A stretch of DNA of 34,031 bases from Bacteroidaceae bacterium (GCA_017628775.1 JAGBYN010000077.1:1-34031), one strand, 5' to 3'; shown: positions 15,627 through 24,598, counted from the stretch's first letter. A program made the numbers and translations. Notes: a model not told the origin generated them from the letters alone.

Positions 15627-17447
15627 ATGATACCATTAGAAGATTTTTTCAGAAACTCTGACCGTTCAGGCTACCAGATTTCTCCCGACGGCCTTTACTT
15701 TTCATTTATGGCGCCTTATGAAAACCGCATGAATATCTTTGTGCAACGCATCGGAGGTGATGACATTCAACGCATCACACACGAAAAAGAGCGCAGCATC
15801 GCAGGATATATGTGGGCCTCAAACGAACGCCTTTTATTTATGAAAGACACACAAGGCGACGAAAACTTTCAACTTTACGGTGTGAACCTTGACGGCACGG
15901 ACTTACGGGCTTACACGGACTTCCCCGGTGTGAGAACATCAATCATTGACGATTTAGAAGATATACCCGACGAAATCATCATTGGCATGAACAAACGCAT
16001 GCCAGAGGTTTTTGACCCTTACCGCTTGAACCTTAAAACGGGAACCCTCACCTTACTGGCAGAAAATCCTGGAAACTGGCAAGGGTATATGACCGACCAT
16101 TTAGGACAACTCAGAGCTACAACAGCTATTGTTGATGGAGTAAACACTCAAATCCTATACCGCGACAACGACCAGGAAGAGTTCCGGCCTGTACTCACTA
16201 CAAACTTTAAGGAAAGTGTGGACTTCCTGGAATTTACGCCAGATAACCACCACGTGTATGCCGCCACAAATTTAAAGCGAGACAAAACCGTATTGGTCAA
16301 GATGAACCCCGCTACGTGCGAAGAACTTGAAGTGCTTTACGAAAATGAGCAGTACGACATTTCAAGTATTGCTTATTCACGGAAACGCAAAAAGTTATTA
16401 GCGGTATATTGCCAAGGACATCAAGAACCTATTCGCCACTATTTTGATCAAGAGGAGGCTGAATTTCGAGATGTGCTCCGAAATTTCTTTAAAGGTAAGC
16501 GCATCGGTATTTCTGCCACAGATAAAGAAGAACAGAAGTACCTCTTATACGTTGGATGCGACCGAAGCCGAGGCACCTATTACTACTATGAACGAGGTGC
16601 TGAAGCCCCCATCAAACTAGCCGACGTAGCACCATGGCTGAAAGAAGAGGACTTGGTTGAGATGCACGCCGTGACTTACACCACCCGAGATGGCTTAACC
16701 ATCGAAGCTTACCTTTCCTTGCCCAAACCCTATACCCTTGATAGCGCACAAGCACTTCCCGTTATCGTCAATCCCCATGGCGGACCATGGGCACGCGATG
16801 GGTGGGGCTATTCATCCGAAGTGCAGTTCTTCTGCAATCGTGGCTATGCCGTGTTTCAAATGAATTTCCGAGGTTCAACAGGATATGGGCGAAAGTTCCT
16901 TGAAGCGAGTTATAAACAATGGGGACAAGCCATGCAGAACGACATCACCGATGGTGTTGAGTGGCTCATCGAAAAGGGCATAGCAGATCCAAAACGCATC
17001 GCCATCTACGGCGGCAGTTATGGTGGATATGCCACGTTAGCAGGACTCTGCTACACGCCCGACCTTTACGCTTGTGGCATTGACTACGTGGGCGTATCAA
17101 ACCTACTCACCTTCATGCAAACCATCCCCCCTTATTGGCGACCGCTGCAACAAATGATGTACGAACAAGTAGGCGACCCAGAAGCCGACCGTGAAATGCT
17201 TGAAGCATACAGTCCCGCACTTCATGCCGACTTGGTTAAAGCACCGCTTTTCATTGCACAAGGCGCCAACGACCCACGCGTAAACAAAGCGGAGAGCGAC
17301 CAAATGGTTGAGGCGCTCAGAAAAAGAGGGGTTGAGGTTGAATATATGGTAAAAAACAATGAAGGGCACGGATTCAGCAATCAAGAAAATCGTTTTGATT
17401 TCTACCGTCATGTTGAGGCATTTTTAGCCAAACACATCCCGAGTTAA
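15627..17447 (+). CDS. S9 family peptidase (prolyl oligopeptidase/acylaminoacyl-peptidase type)
   Basis: This serine peptidase has an N-terminal beta-propeller region (about 1-355) and a C-terminal alpha/beta-hydrolase domain. The catalytic triad is visible: Ser464 in GGSYGGYA, Asp549 in GANDPRV and His581 in NEGHGF. The oxyanion-hole region NPHGGPWARDGWGY is also typical. The family cleaves short peptides, often releasing dipeptides or acylated residues. No signal peptide is present, so it is probably cytoplasmic and recycles peptides, in keeping with amino-acid or peptide-fermenting Bacteroidales; that role is inference. The frame opens at 15588, but ATG 15627 begins the normal family N-terminus (MIPLEDFFRNSDRSGYQISPDG) and the extra residues overlap the leader hairpins, so I choose 15627 (606 aa). 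Confidence 0.92.
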   Translation: MIPLEDFFRNSDRSGYQISPDGLYFSFMAPYENRMNIFVQRIGGDDIQRITHEKERSIAGYMWASNERLLFMKDTQGDENFQLYGVNLDGTDLRAYTDFPGVRTSIIDDLEDIPDEIIIGMNKRMPEVFDPYRLNLKTGTLTLLAENPGNWQGYMTDHLGQLRATTAIVDGVNTQILYRDNDQEEFRPVLTTNFKESVDFLEFTPDNHHVYAATNLKRDKTVLVKMNPATCEELEVLYENEQYDISSIAYSRKRKKLLAVYCQGHQEPIRHYFDQEEAEFRDVLRNFFKGKRIGISATDKEEQKYLLYVGCDRSRGTYYYYERGAEAPIKLADVAPWLKEEDLVEMHAVTYTTRDGLTIEAYLSLPKPYTLDSAQALPVIVNPHGGPWARDGWGYSSEVQFFCNRGYAVFQMNFRGSTGYGRKFLEASYKQWGQAMQNDITDGVEWLIEKGIADPKRIAIYGGSYGGYATLAGLCYTPDLYACGIDYVGVSNLLTFMQTIPPYWRPLQQMMYEQVGDPEADREMLEAYSPALHADLVKAPLFIAQGANDPRVNKAESDQMVEALRKRGVEVEYMVKNNEGHGFSNQENRFDFYRHVEAFLAKHIPS

Positions 17448-17453
17448 TAACAG

Positions 17454-17501
17454 AAAAGAAAGGAGATAAACCCCAAATTGAGCGTTTATCTCCTTTCTTT
17501 T
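17454..17501. terminator. Bidirectional terminator, 18-bp perfect stem
   Basis: Arms 17454-17471 and 17484-17501 are perfectly complementary over 18 bp with a 12-nt loop; the outer bases are AAAA and TTTT. It lies between the convergent S9 peptidase gene and the small minus-strand gene and suits both. Confidence 0.88.
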
Positions 17502-17523
17502 ATCATTCATCGATGTAAGGATG

Positions 17524-17778
17524 TTATTGTTTATTTTGTTCAAACAACTCTATCACACGTTCTCTCATCTTAAACAGATGATACACCTGACCACCATAAC
17601 AAGGCTTTCCATAAAGGTTTGCGGCAATAGCATAATACAACTCAAGTGTTTTTTTAAAATCCGGATAGAATGTAGCGGCATCAATTTGAATGGTATCAGG
17701 AATCATCTCAGGATGTTGCTTAAACCAAGCAATCAGTTCTTCAACTTCCTCTTTTGTATATGTCTTTTTAAATTCCAT
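17524..17778 (-). CDS. Small conserved hypothetical protein (84 aa)
   Basis: I do not recognise this gene with certainty. It encodes an 84-residue, soluble, mostly helical protein with aromatic and charged residues (KEEVEELIAWFKQHPEMIPDTI, then FYPDFKKTLELYYAIAANLYG, then VYHLFKMRERVIELFEQ). The pattern of an N-terminal ELIAWF helix, a short strand and a long helical hairpin recalls small Bacteroidetes DUF proteins such as DUF6965, but this is a weak resemblance. It is likely real: it has a full-consensus promoter (17829-17860), an ATG at 17776-17778 and a terminator right after the stop. It is transcribed divergently from pgi. Confidence 0.75.
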   Translation of the reverse strand: MEFKKTYTKEEVEELIAWFKQHPEMIPDTIQIDAATFYPDFKKTLELYYAIAANLYGKPCYGGQVYHLFKMRERVIELFEQNKQ

Positions 17779-17828
17779 TTGTATTTAGGGATGAAGTAAG
17801 ATAAATAATAAAGGTTGACATGAGTTTA

Positions 17829-17860
17829 CAAAATTACATCACAAAATGATTTAAAGCAAA
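17829..17860 (-). promoter_or_regulatory. Promoter of the 84-residue protein gene
   Basis: On the minus strand TTTG (17860-17857), a 20-bp spacer and TAATTTTG (17836-17829) match the Bacteroidetes consensus completely. It is back to back with the pgi promoter, with 16 bp between the two -33 boxes. Confidence 0.75.
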
Positions 17861-17876
17861 TTAGAAAGGCTTTTAT

Positions 17877-17908
17877 TTTGCACTTCGGTCAAATTCAAGT
17901 ACTTTTGC
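17877..17908 (+). promoter_or_regulatory. Promoter of pgi
   Basis: TTTG (17877-17880), a 19-bp spacer and TACTTTTGC (17900-17908) match the consensus completely. Transcription should start near 17914, downstream of the first in-frame ATG (17909), which therefore cannot be the normal start codon. Confidence 0.78.
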
Positions 17909-17932
17909 ATGGAATTTAAAATAAGACACGAT

Positions 17933-19270
17933 ATGATTAAATTAGACATTTCAAAAGCACTTCCTTTTTTGGATAAGGAAGCCCTTAACGTTATTGAACC
18001 AAAGGTAAAGGCAGCACGCCAAGCATTAGAAGAAAACACTTGTGCTGGCAACGACTTCTTAGGCTGGCAACACTTGCCCTCATCAATCACAGCTGAACAT
18101 TTGGCTGATTTGAAGGCTACGGCTCAAGTGTTACGCGAAAACTGTGACACGATTGTCGTTGCAGGTATTGGCGGTAGCTACCTCGGTGCACGTGCGGTTA
18201 TCGAAGCTTTGGCCAATGGCTTTGAATGGTTGGTTAACGACGGCAAGAACCCCGTTATCCTCTTTGCTGGTAACAACATTAGCGAAGACTACCTCTATGA
18301 ACTTACAGACTACCTCAAGAATCGTAAGTTCGGTGTTATCAACATCTCAAAATCAGGCACAACAACAGAAACTGCATTGGCATTCCGCCTCTTGAAGCGT
18401 CAATGCGAAGAACAACGCGGTAAGGAAATGGCACGCAAAGTTATCGTAGCTATTACAGATGCTAAGCGCGGTGCTGCTCGTGTAACGGCAGATAAGGAAG
18501 GTTACAAGTCATTCATCATCCCCGACAATGTGGGTGGCCGTTTTTCAGTACTCACTCCTGTAGGCCTCTTACCTATCGCTTGCGCAGGCTTTGACATTGA
18601 AGCACTCGTAAAAGGTGCTGCCGACATGGAAAAGCAAACTGGCGTTGATGTGCCTGTAATGGAAAACCCCGCTGCTATTTATGCTGCCGTGCGCAATGCA
18701 TTGTATCAGAATAACAAGAAAATTGAAATTCTTGTTAATTACCAACCCAAGTTGCACTACTTCAACGAATGGTGGAAGCAACTTTACGGCGAAAGCGAAG
18801 GTAAGGACCTCAAAGGCATCTTCCCCGCAGCCGTTGACTTCTCTACCGATTTGCACTCTATGGGACAATGGATTCAAGATGGTGAACGCACCGTTTTTGA
18901 GACAGTTATTTCTGTTGAAGAACAACGCCACACGCTCCTCTTCCCCCACGACGACGAAAACCTTGATGGTTTGAACTTCCTTGAAGGCAAGCGCGTTGAC
19001 GAAGTTAATAAAATGGCTGAATTAGGCACTCAGATTGCACACGTTGATGGCGGTGTGCCCAACCTTCGCTTGGTGATGTCTAAATTAGACGAGTATAACC
19101 TTGGCCAAATGATTTACTTCTTTGAAATAGCATGCGGCATCAGCGGTTTGTTGCTTGAAGTCAATCCATTCGACCAACCTGGCGTTGAAGCCTATAAGAA
19201 AAACATGTTTGCTCTTTTAGGTAAGCCTGGCTACGAAGCTGAAACAGAAGCAATCAAAGCGCGTTTATAA
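17933..19270 (+). CDS. pgi: Glucose-6-phosphate isomerase
   Basis: Pgi interconverts glucose-6-phosphate and fructose-6-phosphate in cytoplasmic glycolysis and gluconeogenesis. The 445-residue protein has the two SIS-type sugar isomerase domains: [14 protein letters not shown] (about 77-90), the phosphate-binding SKSGTTTET loop (about 140-148), [16 protein letters not shown] (about 199-214), and the C-terminal signature [14 protein letters not shown] (about 413-426) with the conserved Lys. Length matches the shorter Bacillus/Bacteroidetes form, not the 550-residue E. coli type. The open frame begins at 17909, but the promoter sits on that ATG; ATG 17933 ([13 protein letters not shown]) is also the usual family start. 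The gene stands alone, with its own terminator. Confidence 0.97.
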   Translation: MIKLDISKALPFLDKEALNVIEPKVKAARQALEENTCAGNDFLGWQHLPSSITAEHLADLKATAQVLRENCDTIVVAGIGGSYLGARAVIEALANGFEWLVNDGKNPVILFAGNNISEDYLYELTDYLKNRKFGVINISKSGTTTETALAFRLLKRQCEEQRGKEMARKVIVAITDAKRGAARVTADKEGYKSFIIPDNVGGRFSVLTPVGLLPIACAGFDIEALVKGAADMEKQTGVDVPVMENPAAIYAAVRNALYQNNKKIEILVNYQPKLHYFNEWWKQLYGESEGKDLKGIFPAAVDFSTDLHSMGQWIQDGERTVFETVISVEEQRHTLLFPHDDENLDGLNFLEGKRVDEVNKMAELGTQIAHVDGGVPNLRLVMSKLDEYNLGQMIYFFEIACGISGLLLEVNPFDQPGVEAYKKNMFALLGKPGYEAETEAIKARL

Positions 19271-19277
19271 AATTTTA

Positions 19278-19315
19278 AATAAGGATGAGTTGCCCCAAAA
19301 CAACTCATCCTTATT
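19278..19315 (+). terminator. pgi terminator
   Basis: A perfect 15-bp stem (arms 19278-19292 and 19301-19315; AATAAGGATGAGTTG) with an 8-nt loop CCCCAAAA, seven bases after the pgi stop. The stem ends in TTATT followed by CTTGG, a modest T-rich tail. Confidence 0.82.
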
Positions 19316-19536
19316 CTTGGAATTAGGAGGTACATCGTGCACAGAACACCATAAAAAAACCTCTTAAATCAATAAAAGCATAAGTGACAGGAAAAGAATG
19401 ATGACACGTGTGTGGCAAGAGAGCATAGCGCGGCATAATAAGCGCTAACCATTGACGAATCTCTATACGAAGGTGATGCCAATCATTTTTTAAGTCACAA
19501 ATATTGCATCCATCATTAATGTACAAATTAACAAGC

Positions 19537-20223
19537 ATGACAGTTCACGCACTTCCACAAGCTATTTTTTTTGATATGGATGGCGTATTGTTTGACAGTA
19601 TGCCTGCCCATGCTAAATCTTGGAATATCGTAGCCCAGCAATATGGTTTTGATTTACCTTATGAAGAAGTATTCATGCATGAAGGACGAACGGGGTTTGC
19701 TACCATAAATATGCTGATGCAACGCAAGTGTGGGCGCCAAGCCACACAACAAGAGATTGATGAGATTTATGAGGCTAAATGTGAAGAGTTCAACAAATAT
19801 CCAACTGCCTCAAAAATGCCCGGAGCTCACGAATTACTCACTAAAATAGCAAAGATGGGTATTCCAACCTTTGTGGTGACAGGCAGCGGTCAAGCATCAC
19901 TCCTTGAGCGCTTGCAGAGCAACTTTCCTGGCGTATTTCATCCCGACCACATCATCTCAAGCAAAGACGTCAAACATGGGAAACCACACCCTGAGCCTTA
20001 TCTCATGGCTTTAGATCGCGCTGGTGTTGAAGCATCTGAAGCGATTGTGATTGAAAATGCGCCCTTAGGCGTGCGTTCTGCCCGTGCCGCAGGAATCTTC
20101 ACAATAGCAGTAAACACAGGACCGTTACCGGAAATTGCCCTCAAGGCGGAAGGTGCGAATCTGCTATTTAATTCCATGAACGAGCTCAGCCAAGCTTGGG
20201 ATAATCTATTTGAGCATCCTTAA
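19537..20223 (+). CDS. HAD superfamily phosphatase (beta-phosphoglucomutase/phosphatase-like)
   Basis: This 228-residue cytoplasmic HAD hydrolase has all core motifs: motif I FFDMDGVLFDS (nucleophile Asp13, acid/base Asp15), motif II VVTGSGQ (Thr/Ser), motif III with Lys in HGKPHPEPYL, and motif IV VIENAPLGVRSARAAG (VIE.AP.G). The cap domain (about 25-90) is the helical C1 type used by beta-phosphoglucomutases and sugar phosphatases. HGKPxPEPYL is common in that subfamily. Substrate cannot be read from sequence. The frame extends upstream with TTG 19504 and ATG 19519 as alternatives; ATG 19537 gives a standard family N-terminus. It is 13 bp from the next gene and probably co-transcribed with it. 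Confidence 0.92.
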   Translation: MTVHALPQAIFFDMDGVLFDSMPAHAKSWNIVAQQYGFDLPYEEVFMHEGRTGFATINMLMQRKCGRQATQQEIDEIYEAKCEEFNKYPTASKMPGAHELLTKIAKMGIPTFVVTGSGQASLLERLQSNFPGVFHPDHIISSKDVKHGKPHPEPYLMALDRAGVEASEAIVIENAPLGVRSARAAGIFTIAVNTGPLPEIALKAEGANLLFNSMNELSQAWDNLFEHP

Positions 20224-20236
20224 TGCCTAAGACAGC

Positions 20237-20536
20237 ATGACTAAAATTGAGCGAGAGAAGCAAACCGTTGAGCACATGATTCGGCTATACTGCCAAATAA
20301 AAGAAAAGAACACTGAGCTTTGCGAGGATTGCAAGCGCCTATTACATTACGCCCATCAACGCTTAGATGCGTGTCGATTTGGTGAGCATAAAAGCACATG
20401 CCGAAAATGCAGCATTCATTGCTACAAACCAGAAATGCGGCAACGAATACAAGAAGTGATGCGCTTTTCTGGTCCCAAAATGCTATACCACCATCCTATC
20501 GTTGCACTGAAGCATCTATGGCAAGAATACTTTTAG
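20237..20536 (+). CDS. YgbA-like nitrous oxide-stimulated promoter family protein
   Basis: The 99-residue protein matches the YgbA/nitrous oxide-stimulated promoter family. Seven cysteines are visible: Cys19, Cys29, Cys32, Cys46, Cys55, Cys58 and Cys62, in a pattern CxxC...C...CxxCxxxC with HCYKPEMRQRIQEVMRFSGPKMLYHHP after it, a hallmark of the family. The cysteines suggest metal or Fe-S binding. In enterobacteria the gene is induced by nitric oxide through NsrR and aids recovery from nitrosative stress; the same role here is inference. No NsrR-like operator is evident. It shares a transcript with the HAD gene, which is 13 bp upstream, and a strong terminator follows. Confidence 0.9.
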   Translation: MTKIEREKQTVEHMIRLYCQIKEKNTELCEDCKRLLHYAHQRLDACRFGEHKSTCRKCSIHCYKPEMRQRIQEVMRFSGPKMLYHHPIVALKHLWQEYF

Positions 20537-20561
20537 TGCCACAAAAACACAGAACAAATAA

Positions 20562-20610
20562 AAGACCGACACTGTACATGGTTAGCAAACACATGTGCCG
20601 TGTCGGTCTT
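20562..20610. terminator. Bidirectional terminator between ygbA-like and DUF3332 genes
   Basis: AAGACCGACAC (20562-20572) pairs perfectly with GTGTCGGTCTT (20600-20610), and the inner GTACATG/CATGTGC also mostly pairs. It is followed by GTTTAT on the plus strand and TTTATTTG on the minus strand. It serves the convergent genes on both sides. Confidence 0.82.
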
Positions 20611-20630
20611 GTTTATAGGAAAAATTCTGA

Positions 20631-21188
20631 TTAGTTAGCAGCCATGAAAGGTACTGTAGGATTTACAAGAGCCTTAACTTGTTCCAAACCATTAGCATCG
20701 TTAGTCACAACAAGTTCCTTACCTTCAGCTGTGTAAACAGTAAGTGTATTGTCGGCATTAATCTTCACCAAAGGATTTGTTTCGCCATTCACTTCATAGC
20801 TCCAAAGGTTAGATTCCTTGTCATAACGCAAGTAAGACACTTGCTTGGTAGTTTCGTTGCTGATGGTATAACCTGTTTCTGTTGTTGTGAGGAGGTAGAA
20901 ATCACCATTTGTACCTACTATCGGTGTTGTCTTACCTACATTAGCCAAGAGTTGATCGCCTGTCCAGAACTCAATTGTGTTGAGCACAACAAAATCAGCA
21001 AAAAGACAAATGCTGTAAACAGGAGAACAAACAAAACCTATAATAGCATTAATGTATTTATTGTCTGTCGCTGTAGAATTCCACTTTGCAAACTTATTGA
21101 ACATAGCGAAAGAACCAATCGCACATGATGTACAAAGTGTGCTGGCGCTAATAAGCAAAAGCGCGCCGCGGAAGATAATCTTTTTCAT
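20631..21188 (-). CDS. DUF3332 family lipoprotein
   Basis: This 185-residue predicted lipoprotein has a signal peptide (MKKIIFRGALLLISASTLCTSC) ending in a lipobox-like CTSC with Cys22. The following CAIGSFAMFNKFAKWN, then INAIIGFVCSPVYSICLFADFVVLNTIEFWTG, match the DUF3332 family, which has unknown function. The IEFWTG motif is the family's most recognisable part. Two hydrophobic stretches (about 46-70) might associate with a membrane. The C-terminal half (about 85-175) is a run of short beta strands (DFYLLTTTETGYTIS, VSYLRYDKESNLWSY, TLTVYTAEGKELVV) with a possible role in ligand or surface binding. It is monocistronic; no clear promoter box was found. Confidence 0.88.
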   Translation of the reverse strand: MKKIIFRGALLLISASTLCTSCAIGSFAMFNKFAKWNSTATDNKYINAIIGFVCSPVYSICLFADFVVLNTIEFWTGDQLLANVGKTTPIVGTNGDFYLLTTTETGYTISNETTKQVSYLRYDKESNLWSYEVNGETNPLVKINADNTLTVYTAEGKELVVTNDANGLEQVKALVNPTVPFMAAN

Positions 21189-21336
21189 AATTTAAGAGAT
21201 TAAAAGGTTTAAACTTTAGTTTTGCAATATTTCACTTGCAAAAATGCATATTTTTTATTACGTCGCAAACATTTTTTAAGAAAAAAAACAAATAACATGC
21301 ATTTTTTTATCAGTTCTTATTTTCGTCGTAGAAGTA

Positions 21337-22773
21337 TTAGAAGCGCGCCAATGAGAAATCATACTGTAAACCAGACTCTTTCCTGTTTGAAGCCTTAATT
21401 TCGCCATGATGAAATAAAACGGCATTTTTTACAATCGATAAGCCCAAGCCTGTACCTCCTAATTCATTAAAATGACGCGTGCGTCCTTCTTGAACCCTAT
21501 AAAAACGCTCAAAGATACGAGGAAGACATTGTTCATCAACCCCACAACCATTATCATAAAAGCGGAAGAAATAATGCGTTGTATTTTCGCCCGTCAATGA
21601 AAAGTTAATTGTTATCTCCTCTCCTGCATAACGTAAGGCATTTTCAAGGAGATTCCTAAATATCGCATGGATCAGGGAATAATTACCATTAAGTATCGTA
21701 TTTTCAGGTAAATCGCAAACCACCTTAGCCTGCTTTTCCTTGATCGTTTGATGCAATTCTTCCAACACCTCTGCAACCACATGATTGATACACACACGAT
21801 CACGCGTCATGCTCTCTGGTGCTTCATCAACCTTGCTAATAATGGAGATATCACGGATAATAGCCGTCAGACGCTGGGTTTGTGCATGAGCACGCTTCAA
21901 AAAATACTGACGTCGTTCTTCTGACAGATTGGGTGATGCAATGATGGTCTCAAGAAAACCACTGATGCTACTTACTGGCGTACGCAATTCATGGGCAATA
22001 TTATTGGACATGTCGCGCTTAAAGATTTTTCTCTTCTCTTTTTCTTTAAGCATCGCTTTATGAGTCTCCTCTAATTGTTTGTATTTACCCAAGATGGTTT
22101 GCCCTATACGTCCTAATTCGGAGTTAGGAAATTTAATATGATTGTAGTCAACCAAACCGCGTTCAGCCGACTCAATAAACAAGCGCAACATCGTAACTGA
22201 TTTACCAAAGTGATCAGAAAGTTGAATCAAGAGTAGCAGTACTATGGGGAAGATCAACAGCGAAAACCAGAAAAAGATGTTGTCGGGCTTTAACAAATGC
22301 TGAATGGTCGCATCATAGGGTAAAGACAAACAGACAACACGGTCAGAATAGGCTTTGGCATAACAAAAGAAATCTCCATCTTGTGTTGACATTTGAGCCA
22401 CAAAGTAATCTTCGCCTTCCTTCATCGCTTCAAGCACTTCCGATTGCAATTTTTGAGGATTCTCAGCAAGCATTGTGGCATGATTCGACACATAAACCTC
22501 AGTCCCATCTAAATTGAAAACAGCTACGCGCACATCTTTAGGAAAGGCATTTAAAAGTGGCAAAACCAACGTATCGTTTGCAACCTTATCATTCAAAAAT
22601 TCATAATTCGCCAATAAATCGGCATAACTACGAAGTTCCGTCTTTAGGATATCTATTTTGTATTGCTCCTCACGCTGGTATTGAAAAACGATGAATAAAA
22701 TCGCATAAAGCACAAAAACCACAGAGAAATTAATCAAGAGTTTCTTTGTGTATGAAAACGAATGAAATTTCAT
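21337..22773 (-). CDS. Sensor histidine kinase
   Basis: This 478-residue inner-membrane kinase has TM1 at about 11-30, a periplasmic sensor region of roughly 135 residues, TM2 at about 166-186, a linker, then HisKA and HATPase_c domains. His261 in IAHELRTPVSS is the phosphorylation site. ATP-binding boxes are intact: NLLENALRYA (N), YDNGCGVDE (G1), RIFERFYRV (F) and GGTGLGLSIVKN (G2). It follows its response regulator by 15 bp, so they form a two-component operon. The layout is PhoR-like, but the signal is not evident; phosphate is only one possibility, suggested by the PiT gene 4 kb away. Confidence 0.93.
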   Translation of the reverse strand: MKFHSFSYTKKLLINFSVVFVLYAILFIVFQYQREEQYKIDILKTELRSYADLLANYEFLNDKVANDTLVLPLLNAFPKDVRVAVFNLDGTEVYVSNHATMLAENPQKLQSEVLEAMKEGEDYFVAQMSTQDGDFFCYAKAYSDRVVCLSLPYDATIQHLLKPDNIFFWFSLLIFPIVLLLLIQLSDHFGKSVTMLRLFIESAERGLVDYNHIKFPNSELGRIGQTILGKYKQLEETHKAMLKEKEKRKIFKRDMSNNIAHELRTPVSSISGFLETIIASPNLSEERRQYFLKRAHAQTQRLTAIIRDISIISKVDEAPESMTRDRVCINHVVAEVLEELHQTIKEKQAKVVCDLPENTILNGNYSLIHAIFRNLLENALRYAGEEITINFSLTGENTTHYFFRFYDNGCGVDEQCLPRIFERFYRVQEGRTRHFNELGGTGLGLSIVKNAVLFHHGEIKASNRKESGLQYDFSLARF

Positions 22774-22788
22774 GGGAACAACACTAAA

Positions 22789-23478
22789 CTATTGCTGGTA
22801 AAAATAACCATACCCCTGGCGATTAACAATTTTTTGTCCTAAATCGCCAAGTTTCTTTCTGACTCGAGTGATATGTACATCAACCGTGCGTTCAAGGACA
22901 TAGCTTTCGCCATTCCACACTTTATCCAAAATTTCGGCACGCGAGAAAATACGCCCAGGTTCATTGATCAGCATACAGAGAATACCATATTCCTTGCGCG
23001 ACAAAGTGATTTGCTCGTTATTGACAAACACCAATTTCCGTTCATGATCAATATGGAGTTGATCGGGCACAACCACTTGTAGCACCGATGGCTTATCAAC
23101 AGAACTTTGGTCGTTATTTCGACGCATCACTGCCTTGACGCGAGCCAACACTTCCTGCAAAGAAAAAGGCTTACTGACGTAATCATCTGCACCAACGGAA
23201 AATCCACGTAACAAATCATTCTCAGAATCACGAGCGGTCAGGAAGATAATTGGAATTGTATTCTGCATATCCCGGCGCACTTTCTTGGCCATGTCATAGC
23301 CTGACATTCCGCCCATCATCACGTCCAAAAGGATGAGGCCATGTGATTCATTCAACACTTCAAGAGCTTCCTCTGCTGAAGCTGCGGTATCAACATCATA
23401 ACCAGCATTTTCTAAATTAAATTGTAAAATCTCAAGGAGATCCAATTCATCATCAACAATAAGAATGCGTTTTGCCAT
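22789..23478 (-). CDS. OmpR/PhoB-type response regulator
   Basis: This 229-residue cytoplasmic transcription factor has a receiver domain (1-120) with phospho-acceptor Asp52 (LILLDVMM), acidic pocket Asp9/Asp10 (VDDE), Thr in FLTARD and Lys in SKPF. The C-terminal winged helix (about 135-229) contains LSRKEYGILCMLINEPGRIFSRAEIL and the recognition helix region RTVDVHITRVRKKLG, typical of the OmpR/PhoB group. It is the first gene of an operon with the kinase. The DNA upstream (23479-23580) is mostly a terminator for the preceding gene; no TAnnTTTG box was seen. Confidence 0.94.
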   Translation of the reverse strand: MAKRILIVDDELDLLEILQFNLENAGYDVDTAASAEEALEVLNESHGLILLDVMMGGMSGYDMAKKVRRDMQNTIPIIFLTARDSENDLLRGFSVGADDYVSKPFSLQEVLARVKAVMRRNNDQSSVDKPSVLQVVVPDQLHIDHERKLVFVNNEQITLSRKEYGILCMLINEPGRIFSRAEILDKVWNGESYVLERTVDVHITRVRKKLGDLGQKIVNRQGYGYFYQQ

Positions 23479-23504
23479 AAGCGTGTAAATCTAAAAGATA
23501 GGTT

Positions 23505-23574
23505 CTAAAAATTAGGCGTTATGATGATTTGATTTAAAATCATGGCTAATTTATAGAACCTACCCGAGTTTAAA
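23505..23574 (-). terminator. Terminator downstream of the outer membrane protein gene
   Basis: TAGGTTCTAAAAATTAG and CTAATTTATAGAACCTA form a long imperfect stem with a large inner region that can fold further (ATGAT with ATCAT). On the minus strand it is followed by a T-rich stretch (CTTTTAGATTT). It separates the outer-membrane protein gene from the two-component operon. Confidence 0.65.
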
Positions 23575-23580
23575 TGTATT

Positions 23581-24570
23581 TTAGAAAATTGTCTTCGTGA
23601 TGCGGATATTAAGCATAGGATAAACCTCAAACTTTTTAATCGCATCTACATAATCACCAACCTTACCACGGACATTATCCAAATCATTGATTAAGTCAGT
23701 CCCATCATGCGTAATAAGTTGTGGCTTTCCACCCCAGAAGAGCACACCACAATCAAATGATATTTTATAAGATGGGTCTTTTTTGAAGAGTGCGCCTTCA
23801 TAGCCGAAGCCTAAAAAAGGCTTGATGCGATTTACCTTTACAGTAGCCCGAACCATGCTGTTCGCATCGGGTTCCATCATGTAAGGTTCACCCTTTTGAT
23901 GCACGACATTGCCTTCTGCATCAAGCACATCGCGCTTGTATTCACCAATACGAATACCCATACGGCCCATATCCCAGAACTTATCTTCCAATTCAGGGGC
24001 GAGGTAACCATCTTCACCGATAATAGGTTCGCCATTAATGATTTTATTATACATATTATTGTATATGCTCACACCTAAAAGCGAGGGCATGTCCTCCATG
24101 CTATTTTTTGCTTTGGCAACACTTGAAGGACCATAATAAACACCTGCCGTAATGTGCCACTTCTTATTTTCAAAAGGAAACACATCAACCAACAAATTAA
24201 AATTGTAGAAATTGGGTTCTCCAACCATATCCACACTGGTGTCAATATTTAAACCTGTGAATTCCTGCAACTGTGAGGCCATGTTATCAAAACGGGTTGT
24301 CACCCAATTGCCATCGAAATCATATCGTCCGCCTTCAATACCAAAATTAATTTTGGGTTCAAATTGTGGCATATATGAAAAACCAGCACGAAGACCTACA
24401 TAACTGTTAATTTTAGTGGCCAAATCGAAACCAATACCCGAAGTACCTGCAGTGACCGACAAATCGAGGTTTCTAAAAGGTTTGATACTTTTTTCCACAT
24501 CCAAATCTTGAGCGAACGCCGACATTGTACACATGAAAATCAGCGCTAAAAGTGAACCTAACTTTTTCAT
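23581..24570 (-). CDS. Predicted outer membrane beta-barrel protein
   Basis: This 329-residue protein has a clear Sec signal peptide (MKKLGSLLALIFMCTMSAFA, cleavage before QDL). The mature protein has alternating strands rich in aromatic residues at the ends (VGLRAGFSYMP, INFGIEGGRYDF, KWHITAGVYYGPSS, IKPFLGFGYEGALF, YPMLNIRITKTIF) and ends in Phe, as expected of an outer-membrane barrel. I do not recognise a named family. It lies 28 bp downstream of porX on the same strand and is very likely co-transcribed. This raises the possibility of a role in or under control of the type IX secretion regulatory system; that is inference from context only. Confidence 0.8.
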   Translation of the reverse strand: MKKLGSLLALIFMCTMSAFAQDLDVEKSIKPFRNLDLSVTAGTSGIGFDLATKINSYVGLRAGFSYMPQFEPKINFGIEGGRYDFDGNWVTTRFDNMASQLQEFTGLNIDTSVDMVGEPNFYNFNLLVDVFPFENKKWHITAGVYYGPSSVAKAKNSMEDMPSLLGVSIYNNMYNKIINGEPIIGEDGYLAPELEDKFWDMGRMGIRIGEYKRDVLDAEGNVVHQKGEPYMMEPDANSMVRATVKVNRIKPFLGFGYEGALFKKDPSYKISFDCGVLFWGGKPQLITHDGTDLINDLDNVRGKVGDYVDAIKKFEVYPMLNIRITKTIF

Positions 24571-24598
24571 ATTCTTTATTGCTTTAATTAAATTATCG

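Noticed and set aside
17909..17932. Upstream ATG for pgi
   Set aside because: It falls at or before the predicted transcription start and adds residues not usual for the family.
19323..19538. Minus-strand 71-codon frame between pgi and the HAD gene
   Set aside because: Rich in Cys, His and hydrophobic residues with no recognisable domain, no promoter box, and it covers the HAD gene's upstream region. A gene remnant cannot be excluded but nothing supports it.
21241..21306. Inverted AAAAATGCAT/ATGCATTTTT in the DUF3332 upstream region
   Set aside because: ATGCAT is itself a palindrome and the flanks are simple A/T runs, so the match is weak evidence.
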